A stretch of DNA of 64,000 nucleotides from Bacteroidetes bacterium UBA6221. GTDB lineage: Bacteria > Bacteroidota > Bacteroidia > Chitinophagales > Chitinophagaceae. Of this stretch, positions 11,001 to 19,225 are shown in pieces. The translations under genes and the position numbers were made by a program. The number at the start of each line of letters is the position of its first letter. Position 1 is the first letter of the stretch. The notes below the pieces were generated by a model. It worked only from the letters and a program-made list of their open reading frames with translations. It was not told the DNA's origin and searched no databases. Location of the stretch: the NCBI GenBank assembly GCA_002421685.1, contig DISB01000016.1, positions 4,245 to 68,244 on the forward strand, in the 5' to 3' direction.

Positions 11001-11525
11001 ATGAGACATAATCAACTTCCTCCTTCTGCACCGTATTATTATATCCTGTGGGGTACCATTGTTGCGTTATATTCGATTGCAAGATATTATGCTATTACAT
11101 ATAGCATGCCCACATTCAACAGCGCTTCTCTTTTATTTCTTGCCGGGGGTATATTATCATACAGGCATGCTAAAAGAGACAGGTCTGAGTCTCTTCGTAT
11201 AGATAAGGTATACCTGGTAGTGTGGCTGCTTATCAGTCTGGGAATATTGGTTGCTAATATTGCAGGCGCGCAGTTGGGTATTGAGTATACAATACCGATT
11301 ACATTGACTTTATATTGCCTGGGGGCATTTATCACCGGCTTGGCGTCAAGATTCTGGCCATCTATTGCTGGCGCAATACTTTGCACGGTATGCGTTGCCT
11401 GGAGTTTCTACGAAAAAGACTATGCCGCGCAAAATTTATTAATGGCAGCCGCAGTAGCTACTGTACATATAATTCCTGGCCTGATAATGAGAAATAAAGT
11501 TCAGACAAGCTTATCCAAACAATAA
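11001..11525 (+). CDS. Integral membrane protein of unknown function (about 5-6 TM)
   Basis: A 174-aa, very hydrophobic protein with helices around residues 13-32, 40-53, 73-90, 98-113, 117-135 and 145-162 and a short basic tail. No catalytic motif was recognised. The start ATG follows an A/T-rich leader (AAATTATTAAGGTATATG). It stands alone between the toxin island and the histidine-kinase gene. Confidence 0.7.
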   Translation: MRHNQLPPSAPYYYILWGTIVALYSIARYYAITYSMPTFNSASLLFLAGGILSYRHAKRDRSESLRIDKVYLVVWLLISLGILVANIAGAQLGIEYTIPITLTLYCLGAFITGLASRFWPSIAGAILCTVCVAWSFYEKDYAAQNLLMAAAVATVHIIPGLIMRNKVQTSLSKQ

Positions 11526-11767
11526 CTTAAAGCCCTGATTTTTTTACTAATAGGATGGTGTCGCAATCATCTTGTATTTCCGAATAATGTTATTACCAGG
11601 TGATGATGATACATAGAGGAATTTGTGCTACTATAATAAAAAAGATTGCAAATTGAAATGTTTATCGCTATTTCCTCCGTAATAAGGATGCTATGAAAAA
11701 TGGGTAAATAATAGCATTAATATTCCCAACATCAAATTATTTTGCCCAAATATTCCCTATCGTAAAA

Positions 11768-12571
11768 ATGTATATCATGAAAAATGACCAGGTCTATTTT
11801 TTTACGGCTATTAATTGTTTGTTTTTTATAACAATACTGATCGTTATTATTGTTAAAAGAGACAAATTTAAAAAATATGGCGCGCAGGAGGAGAAGTACC
11901 TCTCTCATAATGGGCATAGTGTAAACATGCGAGACCAGGAGCAGATCAAAACCAGCATTTCCAGGGAACTTCATGATAATATCGGGCAGTTGTTAAGTGT
12001 AGCTCAGATGAATATGTATTACCTGAGCAAAGAGACTAACGGTGATTTCAGGAATAATAAAGTGGCAAAAGATACAATATCTATTATCAACCAGATAAGA
12101 GACAGTGTGCAGGATATAAGCCACAAACTGAATTCGGACTATATAGGCCGGCAGGGACTTATCAAATTATTAAGACAAGAGGTCAGGAACCTGAAAATCA
12201 TTAAAAATATCAATGCAGACTTGTTGGTAGATGGTATAGAAGTGCCATTAAAAAAGAATGTGGAACTAACTGTATTCAGGATGGTACAGGAAGCATTGCA
12301 AAATATTTTTAAACATTCAAAGGCCGATGAAGTAGTGATCAGGCTATCATATTATGATGATAGTTTTGAATTGAGTGTATCAGACAATGGAATCGGCTTT
12401 AATACGGAAGAAGTACTTAATACCGAAAATACGGGAATAGGCATTTCAGGCATGTATGAACGAGCACGTTCTGTCGGCGGCAACCTGGAAATTACCTCGT
12501 CGGGTAAAGGCACCACTGTTAGGATGATGTTGCCAGATTATGCCTTTGAAGCAGGGATGATAAATGCTTAA
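11768..12571 (+). CDS. Membrane-anchored histidine kinase, HisKA_3 (NarX/DegS-like) type
   Basis: A 267-aa kinase with one N-terminal membrane helix (residues 11-30) and no periplasmic sensor domain. The dimerisation/phosphoacceptor helix carries ELHDNIGQ (His69). The HATPase part has the N box (QEALQNIFKHSK), the G1 box (SDNGIGF) and the G2 box (GIGISGM). This class pairs with NarL/LuxR-type response regulators. None is adjacent, but one lies at 20255 on the other side of the TOMM cluster, so the two may be partners (inference). It converges on the cyclase gene with only 13 nt between the stops. An alternative start is Met4. Confidence 0.88.
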   Translation: MYIMKNDQVYFFTAINCLFFITILIVIIVKRDKFKKYGAQEEKYLSHNGHSVNMRDQEQIKTSISRELHDNIGQLLSVAQMNMYYLSKETNGDFRNNKVAKDTISIINQIRDSVQDISHKLNSDYIGRQGLIKLLRQEVRNLKIIKNINADLLVDGIEVPLKKNVELTVFRMVQEALQNIFKHSKADEVVIRLSYYDDSFELSVSDNGIGFNTEEVLNTENTGIGISGMYERARSVGGNLEITSSGKGTTVRMMLPDYAFEAGMINA

Positions 12572-12584
12572 AGGATTTCCTGTG

Positions 12585-14381
12585 TCACTCCTGGGGCCCT
12601 TCCAATATCCAGGTTTGCATCACGCCCTTACCTTTTACCTCTACGGTGTCTCTTGCTGTAAAAGAAAAATAGTTTGCGGTAGCCTGTTTGAAGTTATCAG
12701 TGCAATGTATTTCTCCCGCTTTTCCCATAGCTTCCATCCTGCTGGCAGTATTGACAGTATCGCCCCATACATCGTAAACGAATTTTCTTTTGCCCAATAC
12801 TCCCCCTATTGCCGGTCCGTTATTGAGGCCAATCCTGAAATCTATATGACGGCCAAACTTTTCACGTATTACCGGCACCATAGCCTTTATCTCAAGAGCC
12901 ATCGTGGCTGCAGCACGGGCATGATCCTGCATCGCTTTTGGCGCTCCTGATACCGCCATATAACAGTCACCAATAGTTTTTATTTTTTCCAGTCCATTCT
13001 TGTCTGCTATTTCGTCAAAAATGGTAAATATATCATTGAGCATGTTTACTACTAGTTTAGGGTCTGTAGAAGCGGTATAGGCTGTAAATCCAACCATATC
13101 CACAAATAATACCGAAACAGCGGAGAGATTGTCTGCAATAGGGTGCTCTTTATCTTTCAACCTTTGGGCCACACTACGCGGCAAGATATTTAAAAGCAGC
13201 TTTTCAGATTTTCGTCGCTCTCTGAAAACGACTACCAGGCTTAGGGCCAGGAGCAAACTGCCGAGGCTAATGAATATAACCTGGTTGTTTCTCTTTTCTA
13301 ATTTCAGCTTGTTTATCTGTATCTGTTTGTCTTTCAGATACATGTCTCTTTCTGTCTCCAGGTAAGCTATTTTCTGTAAGCTCCTGCGCGAATAAATAGA
13401 GTCTTTATAAGTGCTGTATAGCTGGTAGTATTTCAAGGCTTCTGTCGGATTGCCCAGCATATTTTCTGCATCGGACAGATCTTTGTAAAAATTCTGAACA
13501 ATATCTAATGCACCTAATTTTTTAGCAATGGCTATAGATTTTTGCAGGCAATCAATGGCTGTACCTAGGGCGGCTTCACGGTTGTAAGGCAGCTTATACT
13601 TTGTGATAGTATCCCGCAGGATATACATATATAACACGCCCATGTTGCCATAGCTAATGGCCAGTCCATACAAATTGTTCGTCTGGCTGTTTATCTCAAT
13701 GGCCAGCTCATTATTCTTAAAGGCTTCATCGTAATTAGCTTTCACTGTATTTATCATGGCAATATTCTGTATGTTCTGCGCCATGCCGTATTTATCATTC
13801 TGTTTCTGATAATGTTCCAGCGCCAGCGAATATGCAGATAATGCCTCATCAAATTTTGCATTTGAAAAATAAACATTGCCGATATTGCCGTATACCTGTG
13901 CTATGCCGTTCGTGTCTTTTAATTCTTTATAAAGCTCCAGCGACTTTTCATAGTGCTCAAGCGCTTTAGCGTTGTTGTTGTGGGCATACACAAGGCCCAG
14001 CTTATTGTATATGGCTGCTATCTGTTTGTATTTGTCACTATGTTCGTAAATGGCAAGTGCAGTCAATAAATTTTCGAGTGCTTTGGCATATTCCGAAAGT
14101 GAAATATAATTGACTGCAATATTCTGATGCGCATTGGCAATGCCTGGTTGCCATTTGATTGTATTGGCTATCTCCAGGGCTTCAAAGCCATACGCAATGC
14201 CCGAGTCGGGAGATATACGGTAATAAGCAAAAGATAAATCACATAACGTATTAATCTTGCCCGTGTCTGATCGTTGCAGCTCAATCATTCTCTTCAGCGA
14301 ATCTATATTCGACTGGGTAACGGGTTGAGCGACGCAAATATTTACTAAAAGTAAAACAGTAATAGCCGGGCAGAACTTCAT
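12585..14381 (-). CDS. TPR-containing class III adenylate cyclase
   Basis: A 598-aa protein. The ATG at 14381 is preferred to a TTG at 14387. It has a signal peptide (MKFCPAITVLLLVNICVAQ), a run of about seven TPR units (residues 40-330, for example YGNIGNVYFSNAKFDEALSA), a coiled coil, one membrane helix (VIFISLGSLLLALSLVVVF) and a cytoplasmic class III cyclase domain. The catalytic domain shows the first metal-binding Asp in VLFVDMVGFTAYT, the Lys of EKIKTIGDCYM with the second metal Asp, and YDVWGDTVNTASRM. The Lys/Asp base-selecting pair points to ATP, giving cAMP. The periplasmic TPR part probably senses a protein or peptide partner (inference). Confidence 0.9.
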   Translation of the reverse strand: MKFCPAITVLLLVNICVAQPVTQSNIDSLKRMIELQRSDTGKINTLCDLSFAYYRISPDSGIAYGFEALEIANTIKWQPGIANAHQNIAVNYISLSEYAKALENLLTALAIYEHSDKYKQIAAIYNKLGLVYAHNNNAKALEHYEKSLELYKELKDTNGIAQVYGNIGNVYFSNAKFDEALSAYSLALEHYQKQNDKYGMAQNIQNIAMINTVKANYDEAFKNNELAIEINSQTNNLYGLAISYGNMGVLYMYILRDTITKYKLPYNREAALGTAIDCLQKSIAIAKKLGALDIVQNFYKDLSDAENMLGNPTEALKYYQLYSTYKDSIYSRRSLQKIAYLETERDMYLKDKQIQINKLKLEKRNNQVIFISLGSLLLALSLVVVFRERRKSEKLLLNILPRSVAQRLKDKEHPIADNLSAVSVLFVDMVGFTAYTASTDPKLVVNMLNDIFTIFDEIADKNGLEKIKTIGDCYMAVSGAPKAMQDHARAAATMALEIKAMVPVIREKFGRHIDFRIGLNNGPAIGGVLGKRKFVYDVWGDTVNTASRMEAMGKAGEIHCTDNFKQATANYFSFTARDTVEVKGKGVMQTWILEGPQE

Positions 14382-14670
14382 ACACACAAAAAAGTTGATA
14401 CAAAATAAGCGTATAAATACTTAAATCCTAATTACTATCGTTGGCAGGCCCTTAAGTATATATCCCGGTTTATAGTTGCCGGCAAGGTGGCGCATAAACT
14501 ATCCCCTTTTTTCGGGTTTTATATGCCGGGTATTTATGTGGATAAAAGCCGTAAAATGTAGTAGTGGCAACCGTTACAGGGCCATTTGTCCAACTACTTT
14601 CGCAATATCAAACATGTTATTGCAGGTTCAGTAAAACTATTATTAACTAAAAAAAAACAACTTAAATTTT

Positions 14671-15408
14671 ATGGCAAATTACTCACAATTAGACAACGGA
14701 ACTGCACAGCAAATAGTGCTGCAGCAGTTCGAAGGCGATGCTAACTACCAGGCATTTAAAGCATCTTTTGAAGCCGAGGGTAAGCAGTTCTTTTATGACA
14801 GGATCATAGGACTTGTAGGTGTAAACCCTGAAAAGCCGGGTGAATCGTACACTATGGCGATAGTGCCGAGCTTTGTAGACTTCAACTTTGAAGCAGACCC
14901 CAGCCACGAGGCAGCAAGTATCGTATGTTTTTCCGCAGGTGGTGTCCGTACTACTATTGCGGCTAATGCCGTGATCACTCACAACCCCTTGCAGATAGCA
15001 AGCATTACGTTGAAGGAGATCGGTACTGACGGTTCTATCGTTGACACAATGATCAACCGTGTTACACTGGTCAACCAAACCCCCGAACAGATCGCGGCAG
15101 GGCTGAGCACAGCTCACCTGAATTCTCCCAATGCTAAAGTCGCTCCGACCAATGTTGAACATAACGACATGGCAACAATAGCTGCTTCGGCCCTGGATGA
15201 GCTCCTGAATGACAACTACGCCTCTGGTTTGTACCCAACCGGTGGGGTGGGCTTGCTGTCTGCTGACGGCGTTATAGCCGGCAGGTTCTCTCAGGCTATA
15301 GGCCTCAGGGCGTTCGAGATGGAGCCGATATTCGGTATAGATATAGTTGTATGTACTTCGTGTAGCTCAAACGCTTGCACAAGTAGTTCTTCTACTCTTA
15401 AGCTCTAA
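14671..15408 (+). CDS. Putative TOMM/LAP precursor with a ~227-aa leader and Cys/Ser/Thr-rich core
   Basis: A 245-aa protein with no signal peptide and no catalytic motif. Its last 18 residues, CTSCSSNACTSSSSTLKL (228-245), contain 13 Cys, Ser or Thr, the residues that YcaO enzymes convert to azolines. The remaining ~227 residues are an ordinary-looking alpha/beta sequence with a single other Cys (IVCFSAGG). Genes for the leader-binding E1-like protein, YcaO and SagB-type dehydrogenase follow on the same strand, so a substrate role is a strong inference. Known LAP leaders are usually under about 100 residues, and I see no resemblance to nitrile-hydratase-like or Nif11 leaders. A strong terminator at 15469 separates it from the enzymes, which fits high independent expression. 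No clear leader-cleavage site is visible. Confidence 0.78.
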   Translation: MANYSQLDNGTAQQIVLQQFEGDANYQAFKASFEAEGKQFFYDRIIGLVGVNPEKPGESYTMAIVPSFVDFNFEADPSHEAASIVCFSAGGVRTTIAANAVITHNPLQIASITLKEIGTDGSIVDTMINRVTLVNQTPEQIAAGLSTAHLNSPNAKVAPTNVEHNDMATIAASALDELLNDNYASGLYPTGGVGLLSADGVIAGRFSQAIGLRAFEMEPIFGIDIVVCTSCSSNACTSSSSTLKL

Positions 15409-15468
15409 TCAATTAGAATGCAACCATGTTTGATTTATTTAATTATTAAACGATAGTGACACTGAACG

Positions 15469-15496
15469 AGGCGCCCTGTAAGGCGCCTTTCTTTTT
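15469..15496 (+). terminator. Rho-independent terminator after the precursor gene
   Basis: AGGCGCC, loop CTGTAA, GGCGCCT, followed by TTCTTTTT. It lies 60 nt past the precursor stop. It should make the precursor message mostly monocistronic, leaving limited read-through or a separate promoter for the enzymes. Confidence 0.85.
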
Positions 15497-15684
15497 GCTA
15501 TAAAAAAAGTTCTTAATCCCATGCAGATATCACTACATTTTAAATGATGATTTCCAACATAAAAAGGGAGGAGTTATCCTGCAACTAATAGCGATATGCC
15601 GCCACAAGGGCAATACACAGGCGGTAGCTTTGCGAATATTATCAATACAAAATTCATTACTTAACCACATAAAATAAAATATAT

Positions 15685-15825
15685 ATGCCCAGGAAGAAAA
15701 AAAGGGTTTGCACTGAAGAAAATATGATGGCACAACTCATCGCAGATGTACCAGGCGCGACCATACGTCCTTCAGTCCGCTTTGAATATTCATTAATAAC
15801 CATAAAAAACTATAATGTACAATGA
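15685..15825 (+). CDS. 46-aa ORF translationally coupled to the E1-like gene
   Basis: It starts MPRKKKRVCTEENMMAQLIA and ends KNYNVQ. Its TGA overlaps the ATG of the next gene (ATGA), the same coupling seen in real operons, and its start sits in an A/T-rich leader (ATAAAATAAAATATATATG) typical of this phylum. The N-terminus is strongly basic. The C-terminus is not Cys/Ser/Thr-rich, so it does not look like a second substrate. It could be a small accessory or RNA-binding protein, a translation-coupling leader ORF, or chance. No homolog is known to me. Confidence 0.45.
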   Translation: MPRKKKRVCTEENMMAQLIADVPGATIRPSVRFEYSLITIKNYNVQ

Positions 15826-16868
15826 GACTTATGTATTACAAACCTGCCATTAACCAAGGAACAGACCTGTCTGCTTATCGCACAGACCCAGGTAGTCTGC
15901 GTGCCAGGTATATTGCCCTGGTAGATGGCGAAAGGACAGCAGATGAAATTGCCAAAATGTTGCTGGTAAACGGAGACCAGATAGCAGATATCATGGCAGT
16001 AATGAATGAACTTCAGAAAGAAGGGATCATTTCGGAATCTCCTGAATCCGACCTGGGGATGTTTGAGCCGGAAGAGCTTGAGGCCTTGCAGGACCAGCTC
16101 AAGGCAATGTCCAGACTGTATGCTGATAAAAATGGAATGTTCATCCCGTTTTCATCAGGTGCATTAAGTCACCAACGCAGGATAAAAGAAGGTAAAGTAA
16201 TGATAATAGGTAACGGCAAAAATACCGCTTTACTCATCACGCGACTTTCTAAACTGGGGATAGGAGAACTGCATTATTATATATATGGCTCAGAAGAATT
16301 GCTGGAACAGGAAGATATCATCCTCGACGCCCTGAATGCTGACTCCAATCCTTTTTGCAAAGTCTTTATTCATAAAGTGTTCTCTAATGAAATTGACACC
16401 GATATTATTAAAAACACGGATGCAGACCTGGTAATATACATGGCCGATAATTTCTCAGAACAAACAGCCATAGACCTGAATAAGATATGCGAGGAACAAC
16501 AAAAAGACTACTTGCCTTACAAGTCAGCATTTCCGGTTGTATATGTAGGGCCGTTTTATATTCACAAGCAAACGTCGTGCTATAAATGCTACCAGGTAAG
16601 AAAATCTGCGGCAGATGTAAATATCGGAAATAACCCGGCCGCGACACAGGCTAATAGCATGGATGTTGCCATTGGTGTCGATTTTGTCTGTTATGAAGTA
16701 TTTAAGTACTATTCCTATATGCTGGAACTAGTTACCGTGAATAAAGTGTGGGGCCTGAATGTGATGACCGGCAAAACATCCCTGGACCCAGTATTTAAAT
16801 TACCCCGCTGCCCGCTATGTGGTATCAGCAAAATAAAACCAGCGAAAAAACTATGGGAAAACATATAA
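15822..16868 (+). CDS. TOMM leader peptide-binding E1-like (ThiF/SagC-like) partner protein
   Basis: A 348-aa protein. The N-terminal 80 residues form a winged-helix-like RiPP recognition element (LVDGERTADEIAKMLLVNGD...MNELQKEGIIS). A degenerate Rossmann/E1-like part follows (KVMIIGNGKNTALLITRLSKLG), then zinc-type Cys pairs CYKCYQVR and CPLCG near the end. This layout matches the family that binds TOMM leaders and presents them to YcaO. Because the leader here is unusually long, the recognition surface may differ. Starts at 15822 or Met4 (15831) are both possible; the former is coupled to the 46-aa ORF. It overlaps the YcaO gene by 16 nt. Confidence 0.87.
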   Translation: MRLMYYKPAINQGTDLSAYRTDPGSLRARYIALVDGERTADEIAKMLLVNGDQIADIMAVMNELQKEGIISESPESDLGMFEPEELEALQDQLKAMSRLYADKNGMFIPFSSGALSHQRRIKEGKVMIIGNGKNTALLITRLSKLGIGELHYYIYGSEELLEQEDIILDALNADSNPFCKVFIHKVFSNEIDTDIIKNTDADLVIYMADNFSEQTAIDLNKICEEQQKDYLPYKSAFPVVYVGPFYIHKQTSCYKCYQVRKSAADVNIGNNPAATQANSMDVAIGVDFVCYEVFKYYSYMLELVTVNKVWGLNVMTGKTSLDPVFKLPRCPLCGISKIKPAKKLWENI

Positions 16869-18190
16869 GAGCGCCATATTTTGGCCAGGGAGACATGTTT
16901 GATCTGTACAACATGAATACAGGAATTGTCAACTTTATTGCAGAAATTAACCTGGAACATTCTGACCCCGAGGTTTTTGTAACTGCAGGTACTTCATGCA
17001 ATATTACTAAAATAGGCGTGCCTATACCTTTCGGTATCAGCGGCTCAGGCGCAGGCCTTAGGTGGGAGGATTCATATTATGCAACCATAGGCGAGACAAT
17101 TGAACGATATTCTATGACCCTCATACATCCGGAGGACCTGGTTTTCGCTACCCCTGATGAGATGGCACAAAAAGGATTACCGTTTGTAGGGCCAGGAAAG
17201 TGGAGTCTTTTTGACGAGAAACAGGAGATAGCTCCATACGTGATGTTTAAAAACGATACCCCTGTAACATGGGTGCTTGCCGATAGCCTTACCGACAAGA
17301 CTAGCAAATATGTACCCGCATGTTTCGTGTACTTGCCTTATTACATGCATTTTAAAGAACAAGGTGAGGAGATGTTGAATATGTCTTTGTCAACAGGTGC
17401 ATCGTGCGCAACATCAACGGATGAGGCTACATTGAAAGGGCTCTGTGAACTGATAGAACGAGACGCATTTATGATCATGTGGAAAAATCAACTGGCCTGC
17501 CCCAAGATATCAATAGACGAACATTGCGGCATATATGAACAGTACTTGTCCCGGTTTGTACGTCCCGGCTTGCAGTATGATATATACTACACAACTATGG
17601 ACCTGGGGGTGCATTCTTTTTTCGGAGTGCTCACGGATTACAGGGGCGAATATGTTTCGAGAGTGGTAGGAGGAGCAGCCCACCCCGACCCGGAAAGGGC
17701 TGTGCTTAAAACACTGCTGGAGCTGGTACAGGGTTTTGTATGGAAACAGCACAAAAAGCATGTGGACTTTCCTGTATTAGATGACTTTTCAAATGTCAAT
17801 TCTTTTAAAGACCGCATGGATATGTACGCGTATAACGATTTGTCGGAGGCATTTCGGTTTTTACCTACCGAAGAGAGCGTTAGCCTGAGCAGTATAGCAT
17901 TAACCAACCGGTATAAAGACAAAAATACAACCGGTGCACTACAGCAGGTGATCGCTGAGTTTAGGGAAATGGGATATGATGTTTTAGGTGTAAACCTGAC
18001 CACCCCCGAAGCATTTACAAGCGGAGTACATGTTGTTAAGGTTGTTGTTCCTGACCTTGAGTTGATGGATGGAGAACACAGTTACCAATACCTGGGGGGC
18101 AAACGTTGGAAAGAAGTACCTTACAAGATGAACATGAAGAAGTATGGGGAACCGCTGATATTAAACCCTTTTCCGCACCCATACCCATAA
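16853..18190 (+). CDS. YcaO-domain azoline-forming cyclodehydratase (SagD-like)
   Basis: A 445-aa protein; the ATG at 16853 gives a 16-nt overlap with the E1-like gene. ATP-binding signatures of YcaO proteins are present: GETIERYSM (ETIER at 81-85), LCELIERDAFMIMW, and LLELVQG. The C-terminus ends PFPHPYP, a PxPxPxP tail that in TOMM YcaO enzymes reaches the active site and is needed for azoline formation. This separates it from amide-dehydration or thioamide YcaO types. It should use ATP to cyclise Cys/Ser/Thr of the precursor core to thiazolines/oxazolines, together with the E1-like protein. Its stop overlaps the next start by 1 nt (TAATG). Confidence 0.93.
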   Translation: MGKHIRAPYFGQGDMFDLYNMNTGIVNFIAEINLEHSDPEVFVTAGTSCNITKIGVPIPFGISGSGAGLRWEDSYYATIGETIERYSMTLIHPEDLVFATPDEMAQKGLPFVGPGKWSLFDEKQEIAPYVMFKNDTPVTWVLADSLTDKTSKYVPACFVYLPYYMHFKEQGEEMLNMSLSTGASCATSTDEATLKGLCELIERDAFMIMWKNQLACPKISIDEHCGIYEQYLSRFVRPGLQYDIYYTTMDLGVHSFFGVLTDYRGEYVSRVVGGAAHPDPERAVLKTLLELVQGFVWKQHKKHVDFPVLDDFSNVNSFKDRMDMYAYNDLSEAFRFLPTEESVSLSSIALTNRYKDKNTTGALQQVIAEFREMGYDVLGVNLTTPEAFTSGVHVVKVVVPDLELMDGEHSYQYLGGKRWKEVPYKMNMKKYGEPLILNPFPHPYP

Positions 18191-19032
18191 TGAAAAAATT
18201 ATTACTAAAATCAAACTATACTTATATGAAAAATAATAAAAATGACAACTATCATTCACTGAGCGAACTGTACCATGAAAACTCCAAGATGAGAACAATT
18301 GACTACGGTTTTTATAAGTGGGTGAACCAGGTAAGTTCTGATGTTACTATCAGGGAAGTGATTTGTAAGCCCAATTACAATTTTCACGGTTATCCTTCTG
18401 TTCCGTTGAACCAGGATATATTGACAGATGCAGAACAGCATAAGAAATATGATATGTTCCTGCAACGTAAATCACGGCGCGAGTTCCAGGATACACCATT
18501 GTCCCTGGCTGCTATATCCAACATATTATTTGCAGCTAATGGAGTAAACCGCCAGGAAACCTTTGACGATGGTACTGTATGGAATATGCGCACGGCCCCA
18601 TCCCCGGGAGGATTGTTCCCTATTGATATATATTGTATAGTACAGAATGTGGAACACGTAGAGCCGGGAATATATAGCTATTCCCCGGTTGAAAATTGCC
18701 TGTATCTCATATCTAAGCAAAGTCGGGAAGAATTAAATAACAACCTGTGTGCCGGTATGCGCCCTATGAAGGCATCCATAACCAACAGCGCCATATGCAT
18801 TGCACTTGTTTCTAATATGGCGAGGGTCAAGTTTAAATATAAAGAGCGGGGATACAGATTTGCCCTCCTCGAGACAGGACATATTGCACAAAATATATCT
18901 TTGGCAGTCGAAATTGAACGAGCGGGAGCTGTATGTGTGGGAGGTTTCATGGACGACAGTGTAAACGCGATGCTAAACATTGATGGGTTGGAACACATAG
19001 CACAATATTGCATTTTAATTGGAGCAGTTTAG
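18190..19032 (+). CDS. SagB-type FMN dehydrogenase (nitroreductase family)
   Basis: A 280-aa protein starting at the TAATG junction; Met13 is an alternative. Family features: RKSRREFQDTPLS near residue 93, RTAPSPGGLFPIDIYCIV, a SYSPVENCLYLIS segment, and a C-terminal GGFMDDSVNAMLNI. This layout is shared by TOMM dehydrogenases that oxidise azolines to azoles with FMN. Its presence predicts aromatic thiazoles/oxazoles in the product. It is the last clearly biosynthetic gene of the operon. Confidence 0.9.
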   Translation: MKKLLLKSNYTYMKNNKNDNYHSLSELYHENSKMRTIDYGFYKWVNQVSSDVTIREVICKPNYNFHGYPSVPLNQDILTDAEQHKKYDMFLQRKSRREFQDTPLSLAAISNILFAANGVNRQETFDDGTVWNMRTAPSPGGLFPIDIYCIVQNVEHVEPGIYSYSPVENCLYLISKQSREELNNNLCAGMRPMKASITNSAICIALVSNMARVKFKYKERGYRFALLETGHIAQNISLAVEIERAGAVCVGGFMDDSVNAMLNIDGLEHIAQYCILIGAV

Positions 19033-19225
19033 TTTTATTTTAATGTTTTATTGTTGATACAATATAAAATATATTTTTATATATTGTTGCCTGATAGCGA
19101 AAGTGTTGATAACCACGCAACACATCACTGTATAACAATAACAAGTTCCATACCTTATGAACCCTGCTTTACCAGATAAGGGATATGCGTTAATGATGAA
19201 TGTGCTTATTAATTTGTAATCTGCT

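Noticed and set aside
12564..12950. 128-codon plus-strand ORF overlapping the cyclase end
   Set aside because: Opposite-strand shadow of the conserved cyclase domain.
15596..15664. 22-codon ORF (MPPQGQYTGGSFANIINTKF...) between the precursor and the 46-aa ORF
   Set aside because: Considered as a second RiPP precursor because of its GG, but it has no Cys-rich core and no coupling to a neighbour.
19059..19087. AT-only inverted repeat ACAATATA...TATATTGT after the dehydrogenase gene
   Set aside because: Too AT-rich to separate from background; no T-run beyond ordinary composition, so not called a terminator.
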